Positions 33,555 to 42,138 of a stretch of DNA of 64,000 nt are shown here, piece by piece. Each line of letters starts with the position of its first letter. Positions within the stretch are counted from its first letter, which is position 1. The position numbers were made by a program, and so were the translations under genes. The DNA is from Aurantibrevibacter litoralis (GTDB taxonomy: Bacteria > Bacteroidota > Bacteroidia > Flavobacteriales > Flavobacteriaceae), in the NCBI RefSeq assembly GCF_034651555.1, contig NZ_JAYEEQ010000004.1, positions 1-64,000 of the forward strand, given 5' to 3'. The notes beneath the pieces are model-generated. The model made no database searches and was not told the origin of the DNA. It was given only the letters and a program-made list of their open reading frames with translations.

Positions 33555-34646
33555 ATGAAAACTATTCACTTTATTATTCTGTTTTGTACCGGTACTATTT
33601 TTTCAACAATACACGGTCAAAACCAAAGCATAACTATTCCTTTCACCGAAAAGCATTGGAAATTTGCAGAAAATGCGGTGCATAGGTTCGAAGTTTTTGA
33701 GAATATGGAGACCTTAGTGCTGAACGGAAAGGCATCTGTAAAAAATATCTCAATGGAAAACGGCAGTATTGAAGTAGCTGTTTACGCCACCCAAAAGCGA
33801 AGCTTTGCCGGCATTGTTTTTAGAAAACAAGGCGAAACCATGGAAGAGGTTTACATCCGGAACCACAAGAGCGGACAGCCGGATGCCGTTCAATACGCAC
33901 CAATTTATAATGGAGAGGGTAATTGGCAACTTTACAGGGAGCATCAGGCGCATGTATTTTTTGAAAGAGAAGGCTGGAACCACTTGAAACTGGTTTTTAA
34001 CCAACAACATGTGGCTGTTTGGCTAAACGACCAAAAAATATTGGAAGTGGATGGCCTTAAAACCGAAAACAATATTGGAGAAATCGGACTTTTTTCACTT
34101 TTTGAAAATCGGTTTGCCAACTTTAAATACCAAGAAAATACTACACATACAATTGTTAAGGAAAGAACCAAACCTAATAGCGGTACCTCCTTGATCACCG
34201 AATGGAATCTTTCGGAAGCCTATTTATACGCACCGGAACAGGATAAAAATATCGATTTCAACGGATTGGTTTACAAAAGTGTTCCCACTGAACCTTCCGG
34301 TTTGTTGCCTATTTCCAAATACCTAATGAAACCCAGTTTCGGCAATTTTGAAGCAAATGAAGAAGTGTATGCTGTTGTAGCTACTAACATCATGGCCGAT
34401 GTTAAAAAAAGAGTGAAGTTTTCATTTGATTATAGCGACAAAATTGTGGTTTTTTTAAACGGAACCATTGTTTTTGAAGGCAATAATGCCTTTTTATCTA
34501 AAGGACCTCAGTTTCAAGGACATTTAGGGATAACCGCCAACACAATTTATTTGGACTTGGATGCGGGCGAAAACACCTTGCATTGCATGGTGATTGACAA
34601 AGCCAACGGTTGGGGCATTATAGGAGGTATTGAGGAGCTGAATTGA
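33555..34646 (+). CDS. Secreted LamG/DUF1080-like protein
   Basis: About 363 aa. The signal peptide MKTIHFIILFCTGTIFSTIHG is followed by a concanavalin-like domain (about residues 25-200: GSIEVAVYATQKRSFAGIVF, YIRNHKSGQPDAVQYAPIYN, LVFNQQHVAVWLNDQKILEV) and a second beta-rich domain ending in LDAGENTLHCMVIDKANGWG. Probably binds a glycan or other extracellular ligand; no catalytic residues are recognised. ATG 33546 is an alternative start. Confidence 0.75.
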   Translation: MKTIHFIILFCTGTIFSTIHGQNQSITIPFTEKHWKFAENAVHRFEVFENMETLVLNGKASVKNISMENGSIEVAVYATQKRSFAGIVFRKQGETMEEVYIRNHKSGQPDAVQYAPIYNGEGNWQLYREHQAHVFFEREGWNHLKLVFNQQHVAVWLNDQKILEVDGLKTENNIGEIGLFSLFENRFANFKYQENTTHTIVKERTKPNSGTSLITEWNLSEAYLYAPEQDKNIDFNGLVYKSVPTEPSGLLPISKYLMKPSFGNFEANEEVYAVVATNIMADVKKRVKFSFDYSDKIVVFLNGTIVFEGNNAFLSKGPQFQGHLGITANTIYLDLDAGENTLHCMVIDKANGWGIIGGIEELN

Positions 34647-34742
34647 CAGATTTTTTTTATACTAAGGCAACCATTTGATTATTTTTTACTTCAATATAAA
34701 AGAATTAAAGGCTTGTGCAACGATTACCGTTGTTGGGCGTTG

Positions 34743-35714
34743 TTATTTTTCAATTTCAACGACAATCTTTCCCAAATGCTTGCCCTCACCAAAATATTGA
34801 ATCAACTTAGGGATTTTATCAAAACTGTAGGGGCCATCAACAACAGGTCTAATTTGTCCCTTTTCCACAAGTTTAGAGATCTGGTCCAAACCTTTATTTG
34901 GCTTATGAATGAGTACACTCAGCTTTATACCGGAAAAAAATGATAATAGTGATCCTACAAATGCTATTTCTAACAATCTGTACATCGATCCTCCAACTGT
35001 TATATAAGTGCCATTTTTTTTGAGGGATCGCGCATATTTAAATACGGATCTGTTTGATTTGGTATCAAGGATAAGGTCATATTTTTCTCCAGTATCGGTA
35101 AAGTCCACTTTTTTATAATCCATTACGCTATCAAATCCCAGTGATTTCATCAAATCAAGTTTTTCGTTGGTGTCAACACCGGTCACCTTTACACCATATG
35201 ATTTTAAGATTTGAATTCCCAAGGTTCCTACACCGCCTCCGGCACCATTGATTAGTACACTCTGACCGGATTTCACCTTTCCCTTCTCCACAAGTCCCTG
35301 AAGAGCGAGTAATCCGGCATGTGGCAGGGCCGCGGCATCATTATAACTGATATTAGAAGGTTTTTTGGATGCTATTTTTTCTGGTACGCAAACGTATTCG
35401 GCAAACCCGCCACATCCGCATTCCGACAGATCGCAGTAAATCTCATCACCGATTTTGAAGGAACTCACTTTATCACCCACCGATTCGATTTTTCCGGAAA
35501 CATCTACCCCGAGAATATTTATTTTTGGCTTTTTTAGACCGAAAAACAAACGAATCACAAATGGTTTGCCCCTAACCAGCCCCCAATCCCAATCATTGAT
35601 GGACGCTGAGTGAATTTTCAGCAGTACTTCCTTGTCATTCGGAACGGGTTTTGCAACTTCCCCAATCTCAAGAACATTCGGCAAACCGTATTCCTTTAAT
35701 ATAGCAGCTTTCAT
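34743..35714 (-). CDS. NAD(P)-dependent medium-chain oxidoreductase (quinone oxidoreductase-like)
   Basis: 323 aa MDR protein. A GroES-like N-terminal domain (LLKIHSASINDWDWGLVRGK, GVDVSGKIESVG) is followed by a Rossmann domain with INGAGGGVGTLGIQILKSYG. The catalytic zinc ligands of alcohol dehydrogenases are not conserved, which fits the zinc-free quinone-reductase/zeta-crystallin group. It is a single gene; the 369 bases upstream (35715-36083) hold no recognised feature. Confidence 0.88.
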   Translation of the reverse strand: MKAAILKEYGLPNVLEIGEVAKPVPNDKEVLLKIHSASINDWDWGLVRGKPFVIRLFFGLKKPKINILGVDVSGKIESVGDKVSSFKIGDEIYCDLSECGCGGFAEYVCVPEKIASKKPSNISYNDAAALPHAGLLALQGLVEKGKVKSGQSVLINGAGGGVGTLGIQILKSYGVKVTGVDTNEKLDLMKSLGFDSVMDYKKVDFTDTGEKYDLILDTKSNRSVFKYARSLKKNGTYITVGGSMYRLLEIAFVGSLLSFFSGIKLSVLIHKPNKGLDQISKLVEKGQIRPVVDGPYSFDKIPKLIQYFGEGKHLGKIVVEIEK

Positions 35715-36083
35715 TAGATTATTTTATTTGTATAAAATGACCTACAACTATATTGTAGATAAAATCATTTTTCAATCTTTTAGTTTTTTTATGACGATAC
35801 AAGCTTGTTTTTGTTACCCCATATGATTTGTCAGTCAAATTAAGTGTTGATTATGAAATATTTTCAAAAGTGCTTTTTCGTGTCAAATTTCATCATATTT
35901 AAGCTGTTAAATTTTTGATGTCAATTTATACTGAATCTTGTTTTTGAGTCGTAATAAAGAGTTAGGTGTCTTTTATTCACTAAATTAACATTTTGTCATC
36001 TACTACATGAGCTTGGTAACCCTCGCATTCTAAATTAAAACCGTAGAAATTGGTGAGATAAAGGAACGGCTACAGGTCATTGT
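35715..36083. other. Intergenic region without recognised features
   Basis: AT-rich DNA between two minus-strand genes. No open frame, strong hairpin or good promoter was found. Confidence 0.45.
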
Positions 36084-36662
36084 TTATTTATTCTGTTTAC
36101 CAAGTCTTTCAATTTTTCGTAGCCATTTCTGCCGGTATCTGTCCTTTGAAAGTCGTATAGGACCTATTGTTGTTACCCGAACAGGGCGTATGCCGCTATA
36201 CTCCAAGGTCAATTTTTTCATGGCATTAGTACTCGGCGCTTTGTAAACAAACCAATAATACCAAGCAGGTTGGTCAAGTGTGGAAATAATTCTAGCCGAT
36301 TTGTTTTTAAGTAATTTGTCCCACCAAACAGAATTTTCTCTTTTTTGAAACGCAAATCCCGGAAGAAATACTCTGTCTAAAAAACCTTTCATAATTGCTG
36401 GAATAGAACCCCACCAAACAGGATAAATTAGGACAAGGTGTTCCGCCCACTTTATTTTCTTTTGAGCTTCAATAAGGTCCGGTTCTAGTATAGTTCTTTT
36501 GCGATAACCAAACTGTAGATTAGGATTAAATTTTAGTTCTCTAATTACAATTTCTTTAACTTCCGCACCTGAGGCAATAGCACCCTTCTTATAGGATTCA
36601 GCGAGTCCGAAATTAAAACTTTCGCTATCAGGATGCCCGTTTATTAGTACTATTTTCTTCAT
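36084..36662 (-). CDS. NAD(P)H dehydrogenase (quinone), MdaB/KefF-like flavodoxin fold
   Basis: 192 aa. The FMN/FAD phosphate loop is INGHPDSESFNFGLAESYKK, and YPVWWGSIPAIMKGFLDRVF is the hallmark of the NQO1/MdaB family. It carries out two-electron quinone reduction in the cytoplasm, avoiding semiquinones. Fits an oxidant or electrophile detoxification cargo. Confidence 0.9.
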   Translation of the reverse strand: MKKIVLINGHPDSESFNFGLAESYKKGAIASGAEVKEIVIRELKFNPNLQFGYRKRTILEPDLIEAQKKIKWAEHLVLIYPVWWGSIPAIMKGFLDRVFLPGFAFQKRENSVWWDKLLKNKSARIISTLDQPAWYYWFVYKAPSTNAMKKLTLEYSGIRPVRVTTIGPIRLSKDRYRQKWLRKIERLGKQNK

Positions 36663-36755
36663 TTTTTTTCTCTGTGTAACTCAACTTAGGTCTTGATCGT
36701 GCGTAGAAAGCCCAACAGCGGTGGTCTATTTACAATGGTCGGTTTTCTTTTCTTA

Positions 36756-37220
36756 TTATTTTGTTGTCTTCACACCCATTGCAGTAAATACACTATCAAC
36801 AGCTTCCCAAAGCTCAATCTTGTTACCTTCTGCGTCCATAATGTGAACAAACTTTCCATAATCGAAGGTTTCAATGCTGTCAAGAATTGGTACACCATTG
36901 TCTTTTAGTTTGTTTACTAGCCCTTCAATGTTTTGAACTCTATAGTTTACCATAAATTCCTTTTTTGAAGGTGAAAAATATTCGCTACCCGGCTTAAACG
37001 GGCTCCATTGTAAATAATTTATTTCGTCTGGTCTGTTGGCATTTCTAAATTCAAAACTTGAACCCCATTGGTTCACTTCAAGTCCCAAATTTTCTGAATA
37101 CCATTCTTTAGTCTTTTCAGGATTTTCAGAGAAAAAGAAAATCCCACCAATCCCAGTCACTTTCGGTGTTGTGTCTTGTGGTGAAACTGATTCGTCAGAT
37201 TGCTCGTTCTTTTTTGCCAT
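36756..37220 (-). CDS. VOC (glyoxalase/dioxygenase) family protein
   Basis: 154 aa with one VOC module (GIGGIFFFSENPEKTKEWYS, VNYRVQNIEGLVNKLKDNGV, VHIMDAEGNKIELWE). A polar N-terminal extension of about 18 residues precedes it. Metal ligands are partly recognisable (His in KFVHIMD, Glu in KIELWE). Substrate unknown. Confidence 0.85.
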   Translation of the reverse strand: MAKKNEQSDESVSPQDTTPKVTGIGGIFFFSENPEKTKEWYSENLGLEVNQWGSSFEFRNANRPDEINYLQWSPFKPGSEYFSPSKKEFMVNYRVQNIEGLVNKLKDNGVPILDSIETFDYGKFVHIMDAEGNKIELWEAVDSVFTAMGVKTTK

Positions 37221-37471
37221 ATTTGTTTATTTTATAATTGTCAAGCGCAAGTTGTTAGTGTTGCTAAAATTGAAATGAAGCTAACATGGATTTTTGATAA
37301 AATTATATGATTATACTTCTTTTCATAATTTTCATTAGATTAAATTAATGATTTTCAATTAATCAAATGGCCTAATTTGCAGAGGTATAATCCATTTACG
37401 TCTTAAATTTTTATATCAGTTTAGATTACAAAGACTTACTACCATAAAGTGATTGAAAAATGCTGAATAAT

Positions 37472-38366
37472 TCAGACAACATAAGTACTGAGCCATTTCC
37501 TAATTTCCTTTCCGATATTTTCAGGTTGATCTTCCTGAATAAAATGCTTTCCGGCACCAATGAATCTTGTTGTTAAGTTTGGAAATTTTGTTTTATACAA
37601 TACAACTTCTTTGTTTTTAATTTGAACCAGGCCTGGCATAAAGTAGCAGCTTTGGAATTTCAGTATGTTGAAGCCAACTGTAATATTCCTTGGCAATTTC
37701 CTCATTCAAAGTGCCCTCACCTTTAAAAGGCAACTCCTGTGGAAATTTGATTATAGGTTTTCTGCTAGCTAAGCTTTTAAATGGTTCATTATAAACTTGC
37801 TTCTCATATTTGGACAATTTGCGGTTCATTGATAACGGAAGGATAAAACGCAGGAAAACGTTATAGCGGCCATTCCATTTTTGGCCCTTGACCGGATCGC
37901 GAAATTTTTTGAACAACCACCGTGCAATGGGATCCAGCGCACTCCATTCCATTGGTTTACAAAAGGTTTCCATAAACACAATACCTTTGATTTTCTCAGG
38001 GTTTTGTTTTGCAAAGTGAAACCCTATTGCTCCACCCCAGTCGTGAAGAACTAATATGATATTCTTCAATTCCAATTTCAGAATAAATTCATTGATGTAA
38101 TTAAAATGGTCTTGGAACGAATAATTGATATCAGGCTTCCCAGACTTTCCAAAACCTATAAGGTCTGGAGCAACACATCTACCAACTGACGATAAGAAGG
38201 GAATGATATTGTGCCACAAATAACTTGAAGTCGGGTTGCCGTGAATGAAAAGAAACATGTGATCAGTTTTTGTCTTTGGGGATTCATCAATATAATGAAT
38301 ACATGTATTATCAATATCAATGAAGTGAGACTTAAACGGAAAATCTGCTGCTATTTTGTTGCTCAT
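37472..38366 (-). pseudogene. Haloalkane dehalogenase-like gene, broken by a one-base frameshift
   Basis: The first frame (38366 to 37617) has HGNPTSSYLW (oxyanion hole) and VLHDWGGAIGF with the nucleophile Asp and halide-binding Trp. It then stops after LLLYARPGSN. The protein continues in another frame as KNKEVVLYKTKFPNLT and GKHFIQEDQPENIGKEI, with the catalytic His. Removing one A (plus-strand T in 37621-37623) restores a protein of about 297 aa, the normal length. The start overlaps the SRPBCC gene stop by ATGA. A sequencing error is possible. Confidence 0.85.
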
Positions 38367-39190
38367 TTTTCGAGTATTTTTTGCCAATTATCCAGCAATT
38401 CTTCTGCAGTTTTTGAAAACTTGCTTTTTAGAAAGGGGTGCAATACCCAGTTTTGATAGTTACGTTTATACTGAAATTCAAAAAGCATACTAATTTTTGT
38501 GGTTTTGTTGTCTATTTCCTGCACTTTCCAGGTGCCCTTTAAGAATTTGAACGGATAAGGGTAATCAGGAGCCGAGGTGTTTACTTCAAAAGAGTATAAT
38601 TCTTCTTCAATCCATAATGTACAAGTTTCTGTCCAACTGTCCTTACCGTGTGAGCAACTGCGAACCATCCCACTACCTTCGCCTGAAATAATTGTTGCTG
38701 CATCAATGTTTGGTGCCACTTTATCGTAATTTTCAACGTCTGATATTACTTTCCACACAGATTGTTTGTTTGCCTTTATTATTTTTTCAAATTTAAAGTG
38801 TTTATTGTTAGTATTTTCAAGACTGTCAATTTGTGCCAAAGCCTTGAATTGGTTGACACCCATAAATAATACTATCGTTGCAATAACTGCAATGGTTGAA
38901 TACCCTGCTTCAGAAATTTCAAATAAGTTAACCGCAATTATTATAAAACTTCCAATCACCCAAAGAAAATCCTGTATTATAATCCATAGAACGGCAACCG
39001 GTCGTTGTTTTCTGATTTCATACATGATTGTACTTGCAAAAAATAGTAATACAATGCCTATTACCGAAAATACTGTTGTGTTTGCAGTTCCAAACAAACC
39101 TGCAATTTCGTTATTAAATACAATTAACACAATGCCTGATAATCCAGAAAAAAGGGCATTAAGACCCAGGGCTTTTTGTAATTTATTCAT
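38363..39190 (-). CDS. Membrane protein with C-terminal SRPBCC (START-like) domain
   Basis: 275 aa. Four N-terminal hydrophobic helices (about residues 1-125) are followed by a lipid/ligand-binding SRPBCC domain (FEKIIKANKQSVWKVISDVE, GSGMVRSCSHGKDSWTETCT, FKFLKGTWKVQEID). The fusion of a four-helix membrane part with SRPBCC is uncommon. It is the first gene of a unit with the dehalogenase-like gene and is divergent from an AraC regulator. Start ATG 39190 is chosen over 39214. Confidence 0.82.
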   Translation of the reverse strand: MNKLQKALGLNALFSGLSGIVLIVFNNEIAGLFGTANTTVFSVIGIVLLFFASTIMYEIRKQRPVAVLWIIIQDFLWVIGSFIIIAVNLFEISEAGYSTIAVIATIVLFMGVNQFKALAQIDSLENTNNKHFKFEKIIKANKQSVWKVISDVENYDKVAPNIDAATIISGEGSGMVRSCSHGKDSWTETCTLWIEEELYSFEVNTSAPDYPYPFKFLKGTWKVQEIDNKTTKISMLFEFQYKRNYQNWVLHPFLKSKFSKTAEELLDNWQKILEK

Positions 39191-39266
39191 CTCTATTTCT
39201 ATTTTGTTCTGCAAAAATAGCTGCCATATATTTGTTTATAGTGATATTTTGCGCCAATTTTGACGT

Positions 39267-40232
39267 ATGAGAATACAGGCTATATATATTGGAAATTTAT
39301 TTGACTATGCCACATATCAAGGTGTTTCTGAAGAAATGTTGAGAAATTACCTGGCAGAAAAGGATCTTGACGTATGCAATCAAAATAATACAGTTACAAT
39401 AAATGAGTATTTAAATGTATTTGACGCCTTACAGAAAAGAGTAAAGGACACTAATTTTGGAATTCATTTTGGCTGTTATTTGAATCTAAAAGCTTTGGGG
39501 TTTATCGTTCAACTTTCCCTTAATGCATCAAGTCTTGAGCAAGCGGTTTTTATCCTTCAAACTTATTTACAAAACACATTTCCTATCGTTAGTTTAGAAA
39601 GTGAAGAGCGTAATGGGAAGTATATTTTGAGCTTGACTGCTAAAATTGAAAATGAAAAATTGAAGCATCAGGTTTTGGATTTTGTTTTCTGTTTTATTTA
39701 TCGAGAATTGAAACTGATGCTGTCAAATGATTTTAAACCTGTACTTGAAGTGCCTGGTTCAAATCCTACCGAATTTACATATTTCTTAAATGCAGAAGTA
39801 AAAAAAGGTATCAAACATAGATTTATCTATGAAGCCTCCGTTTTAAACGCAGAAATAAACAAAAAGACTGTAAAAGAAATTGAGATTTTACTTCCAAAAT
39901 TTTTACAGATGTTTAACAAAACAAAGCCCGGTTATAATGAATTTAGTATGCAGGTTAGAACTATGGTTTTGAATTTGTGCTGCCCTGAACTACCCACGTT
40001 TAAGCAAGTAGCCATTCACTTTCCGTTAAGCAACAGAACCATCCAACGAAAGCTCACGGAGGAAGGCTTATCGTTTCGTAAAATAACAAATGAAATCAAA
40101 AATGAATTATCAAATTATTTATCCAAAGGGCATCAAATGAAAACCCAAGATATTGCCCATCTATTGGGTTATTCGGAAACCAGTGCCTATCTCCACGCCG
40201 TCAAAAAGTGGGAAACCGAGTTTATTTCATAA
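39267..40232 (+). CDS. AraC family transcriptional regulator (OruR/ArgR-type N-terminus)
   Basis: 321 aa. The N-terminal part (about 10-190) fits the Arabinose_bd-like domain of the OruR group (FGIHFGCYLNLKALGFIVQL, SLEQAVFILQTYLQ), and the C-terminal HTH reads FKQVAIHFPLSNRTIQRKLT, QDIAHLLGYSETSAYLHAVK. Divergent from the SRPBCC/dehalogenase unit with a 76-base gap, so it probably controls it. Confidence 0.88.
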   Translation: MRIQAIYIGNLFDYATYQGVSEEMLRNYLAEKDLDVCNQNNTVTINEYLNVFDALQKRVKDTNFGIHFGCYLNLKALGFIVQLSLNASSLEQAVFILQTYLQNTFPIVSLESEERNGKYILSLTAKIENEKLKHQVLDFVFCFIYRELKLMLSNDFKPVLEVPGSNPTEFTYFLNAEVKKGIKHRFIYEASVLNAEINKKTVKEIEILLPKFLQMFNKTKPGYNEFSMQVRTMVLNLCCPELPTFKQVAIHFPLSNRTIQRKLTEEGLSFRKITNEIKNELSNYLSKGHQMKTQDIAHLLGYSETSAYLHAVKKWETEFIS

Positions 40233-40349
40233 TATTTATCTAAAATGTGATCTTGTAACTTAGATCAATTAATGGTGTTGAACACTAGAAAATTAAGTTG
40301 AATGAAAATAAACTATTTCCACTCATCAATCCACTAGAGCAAATAAAGG

Positions 40350-41261
40350 TCAAATCTGTTTTCCTTCAACAACCCTATTCAGCCTATATTTTTTAGGGGT
40401 AGCACCATAATAAAATTGAAATTTTTGAATAAAATGCGAAGTGTTCTCGTAACCTAGTTCAAAGGCAATTTCATTAATATTTTTTTGTGTATTGTCTAAT
40501 AAATTTGAAGCCCATTCTAAGCGCTTTTCGCTAATCCATTTGGCCGGGGATTTTTCAAAATGCTTTTGAAAATAACGTTTAAAGGAGGAAACACTCATAC
40601 CACTTAAGAAGGCCAATTCCTCAACACTTAAATTACTGTTGACATTCTTGAGCATCAGGGCTTCTATGTTCAACTTGGATTTTTTGTTCAATTGAACTAA
40701 AAAGTCTTTAAATTGTCCTTGTTGATCATTCATTAAAAACCCCAATAACAACTCCTCAATTTTAAGCCGTAACAACGCGTCATTCAATGGGCTTTTTCCT
40801 TTAAAATAGGGAAGTAATGAATTGACATAGCCTATGAGGCTTGGGGTTGCATCAAACTTATAATGCCCTTCACTTCCCTTGCTTTTACTTTGTCCCAATG
40901 TTTTAAGATGCTGCTCGTTCTTTTGATGAAAATTGGCCAAAAATTGGTCTCCTAAAAAGAATAAAACACTTTCGTATTGATGGTTTTGTGCTACCTTTTC
41001 TGTACTTACAAACAGCCCTTTTTTTAGAAATACTGCTTCATTTTCCTCTAGGGTTAGCACCAATTCGGGTGCCATAAACTTTTTTTGACCGTTTACTCCG
41101 AAAACAATCAAATGTTGGGTGAAATTGATTTTTGCCTTTTTAGTAACGGGTATTCTATTTACATATACTATACTGCTGTCGTCTATTTTATAGACAAGGC
41201 TGTTGTGAATGTTCGAGCTGTTGATGTCTTCCGGCAGATTAACAATCATAAGAATTTCCAA
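40350..41261 (-). CDS. AraC family transcriptional regulator
   Basis: 303 aa. The N-terminal sensor domain (about 1-190) resembles the ExsA/PobA-like group. C-terminal double HTH: NLSVEELAFLSGMSVSSFKR, INEIAFELGYENTSHFIQKF, YYGATPKKYR. It is the last gene of a minus-strand run after the SDR and SMP-30/DUF1330 genes, separated from the SDR gene by 44 bases, so it may regulate its own operon. ATG 41249 is an alternative start. Confidence 0.88.
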   Translation of the reverse strand: MEILMIVNLPEDINSSNIHNSLVYKIDDSSIVYVNRIPVTKKAKINFTQHLIVFGVNGQKKFMAPELVLTLEENEAVFLKKGLFVSTEKVAQNHQYESVLFFLGDQFLANFHQKNEQHLKTLGQSKSKGSEGHYKFDATPSLIGYVNSLLPYFKGKSPLNDALLRLKIEELLLGFLMNDQQGQFKDFLVQLNKKSKLNIEALMLKNVNSNLSVEELAFLSGMSVSSFKRYFQKHFEKSPAKWISEKRLEWASNLLDNTQKNINEIAFELGYENTSHFIQKFQFYYGATPKKYRLNRVVEGKQI

Positions 41262-41305
41262 TTTGGAACTAAAAATACTTTAAAAATGAAGAACTCCATC
41301 AAAAT

Positions 41306-42079
41306 TCAATTGGTTCTTAATCCACCATCTGCATTCATAACGGCACCGGTAATCCAACCGGAAAGGTCGGACGCTAAAAACAAAGCTACATTAGCGATGT
41401 CATCGGGATTTCCCAAGCGTTGTAATGGATATATTTTTTGAATGTTTTGTTGAAATTGCAGTCGCTGTTGGTCGCTCATCTTTTGCAATGCGTTTTCTAA
41501 CATCGGCGTGTGCACGCTGCCGGGAGCTATGGCATTTACCCTCACTTTCTTTGGGCCTACTTCGCAAGCCAATGCCTTGGTAAAAGAGTTAATGGCGCCT
41601 TTGGTCAAGGAATAGGCTGTGCTGGGTCTGCCGGCCGCCATTCGGTCTGAAAAATAAGATGAAATGTTGATGATACTTCCCTCTGTTTCAATTAATGAGG
41701 GTAGCAATTCCTGAGATAACAAATAGGGCGCTTTAACATTCACGTTAAAAATGTGTTCTAATTTTGAAAGATTTACGGCTTCAACGGGCTCAAAATAGGC
41801 AACCGCCGCATTGTTTACAAGTACATCTACCTTCGGCCACACCATAGTTATCGATTTTACTAATGCATTAATTTTTGAAACCTCAGCCAAGTCAAATGGC
41901 ATCGTTAGCACTTCGTTGCCATTGGCAGTCAATTTTTTATGAGCAAGCCCCAATTTTTCTCTATCTCGTCCTATGAGCAGTACCGCTGCCCCGTTTTCAA
42001 TAAATCGTTTTGCAATGGCAAAACCAATACCTTCACTGCCGCCGGTGATTACCGCTCTTTTTCCATTCAATAACTCCAT
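41306..42079 (-). CDS. Short-chain dehydrogenase/reductase
   Basis: 257 aa classical SDR. NAD(P) loop is TGGSEGIGFAIAKR (residues 12-25), VNNAAVAYF is the NNAG-like motif, and active-site residues are Ser in SIINISSYF and YSLTKGA (Tyr-x-x-x-Lys). WITGAVMNADGGLRTN ends the fold. The start ATG 42079 (MELLNGKRAVITGG) is preferred to 42133, since the extra 18 residues are not SDR-like. It follows the SMP-30/DUF1330 gene closely. The substrate is unknown. Confidence 0.92.
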   Translation of the reverse strand: MELLNGKRAVITGGSEGIGFAIAKRFIENGAAVLLIGRDREKLGLAHKKLTANGNEVLTMPFDLAEVSKINALVKSITMVWPKVDVLVNNAAVAYFEPVEAVNLSKLEHIFNVNVKAPYLLSQELLPSLIETEGSIINISSYFSDRMAAGRPSTAYSLTKGAINSFTKALACEVGPKKVRVNAIAPGSVHTPMLENALQKMSDQQRLQFQQNIQKIYPLQRLGNPDDIANVALFLASDLSGWITGAVMNADGGLRTN

Positions 42080-42138
42080 TCCATTTCTTTTGAAAAAGTG
42101 CGTGAACGTAGTCGATACCTCGCCCACGCACATTAATA

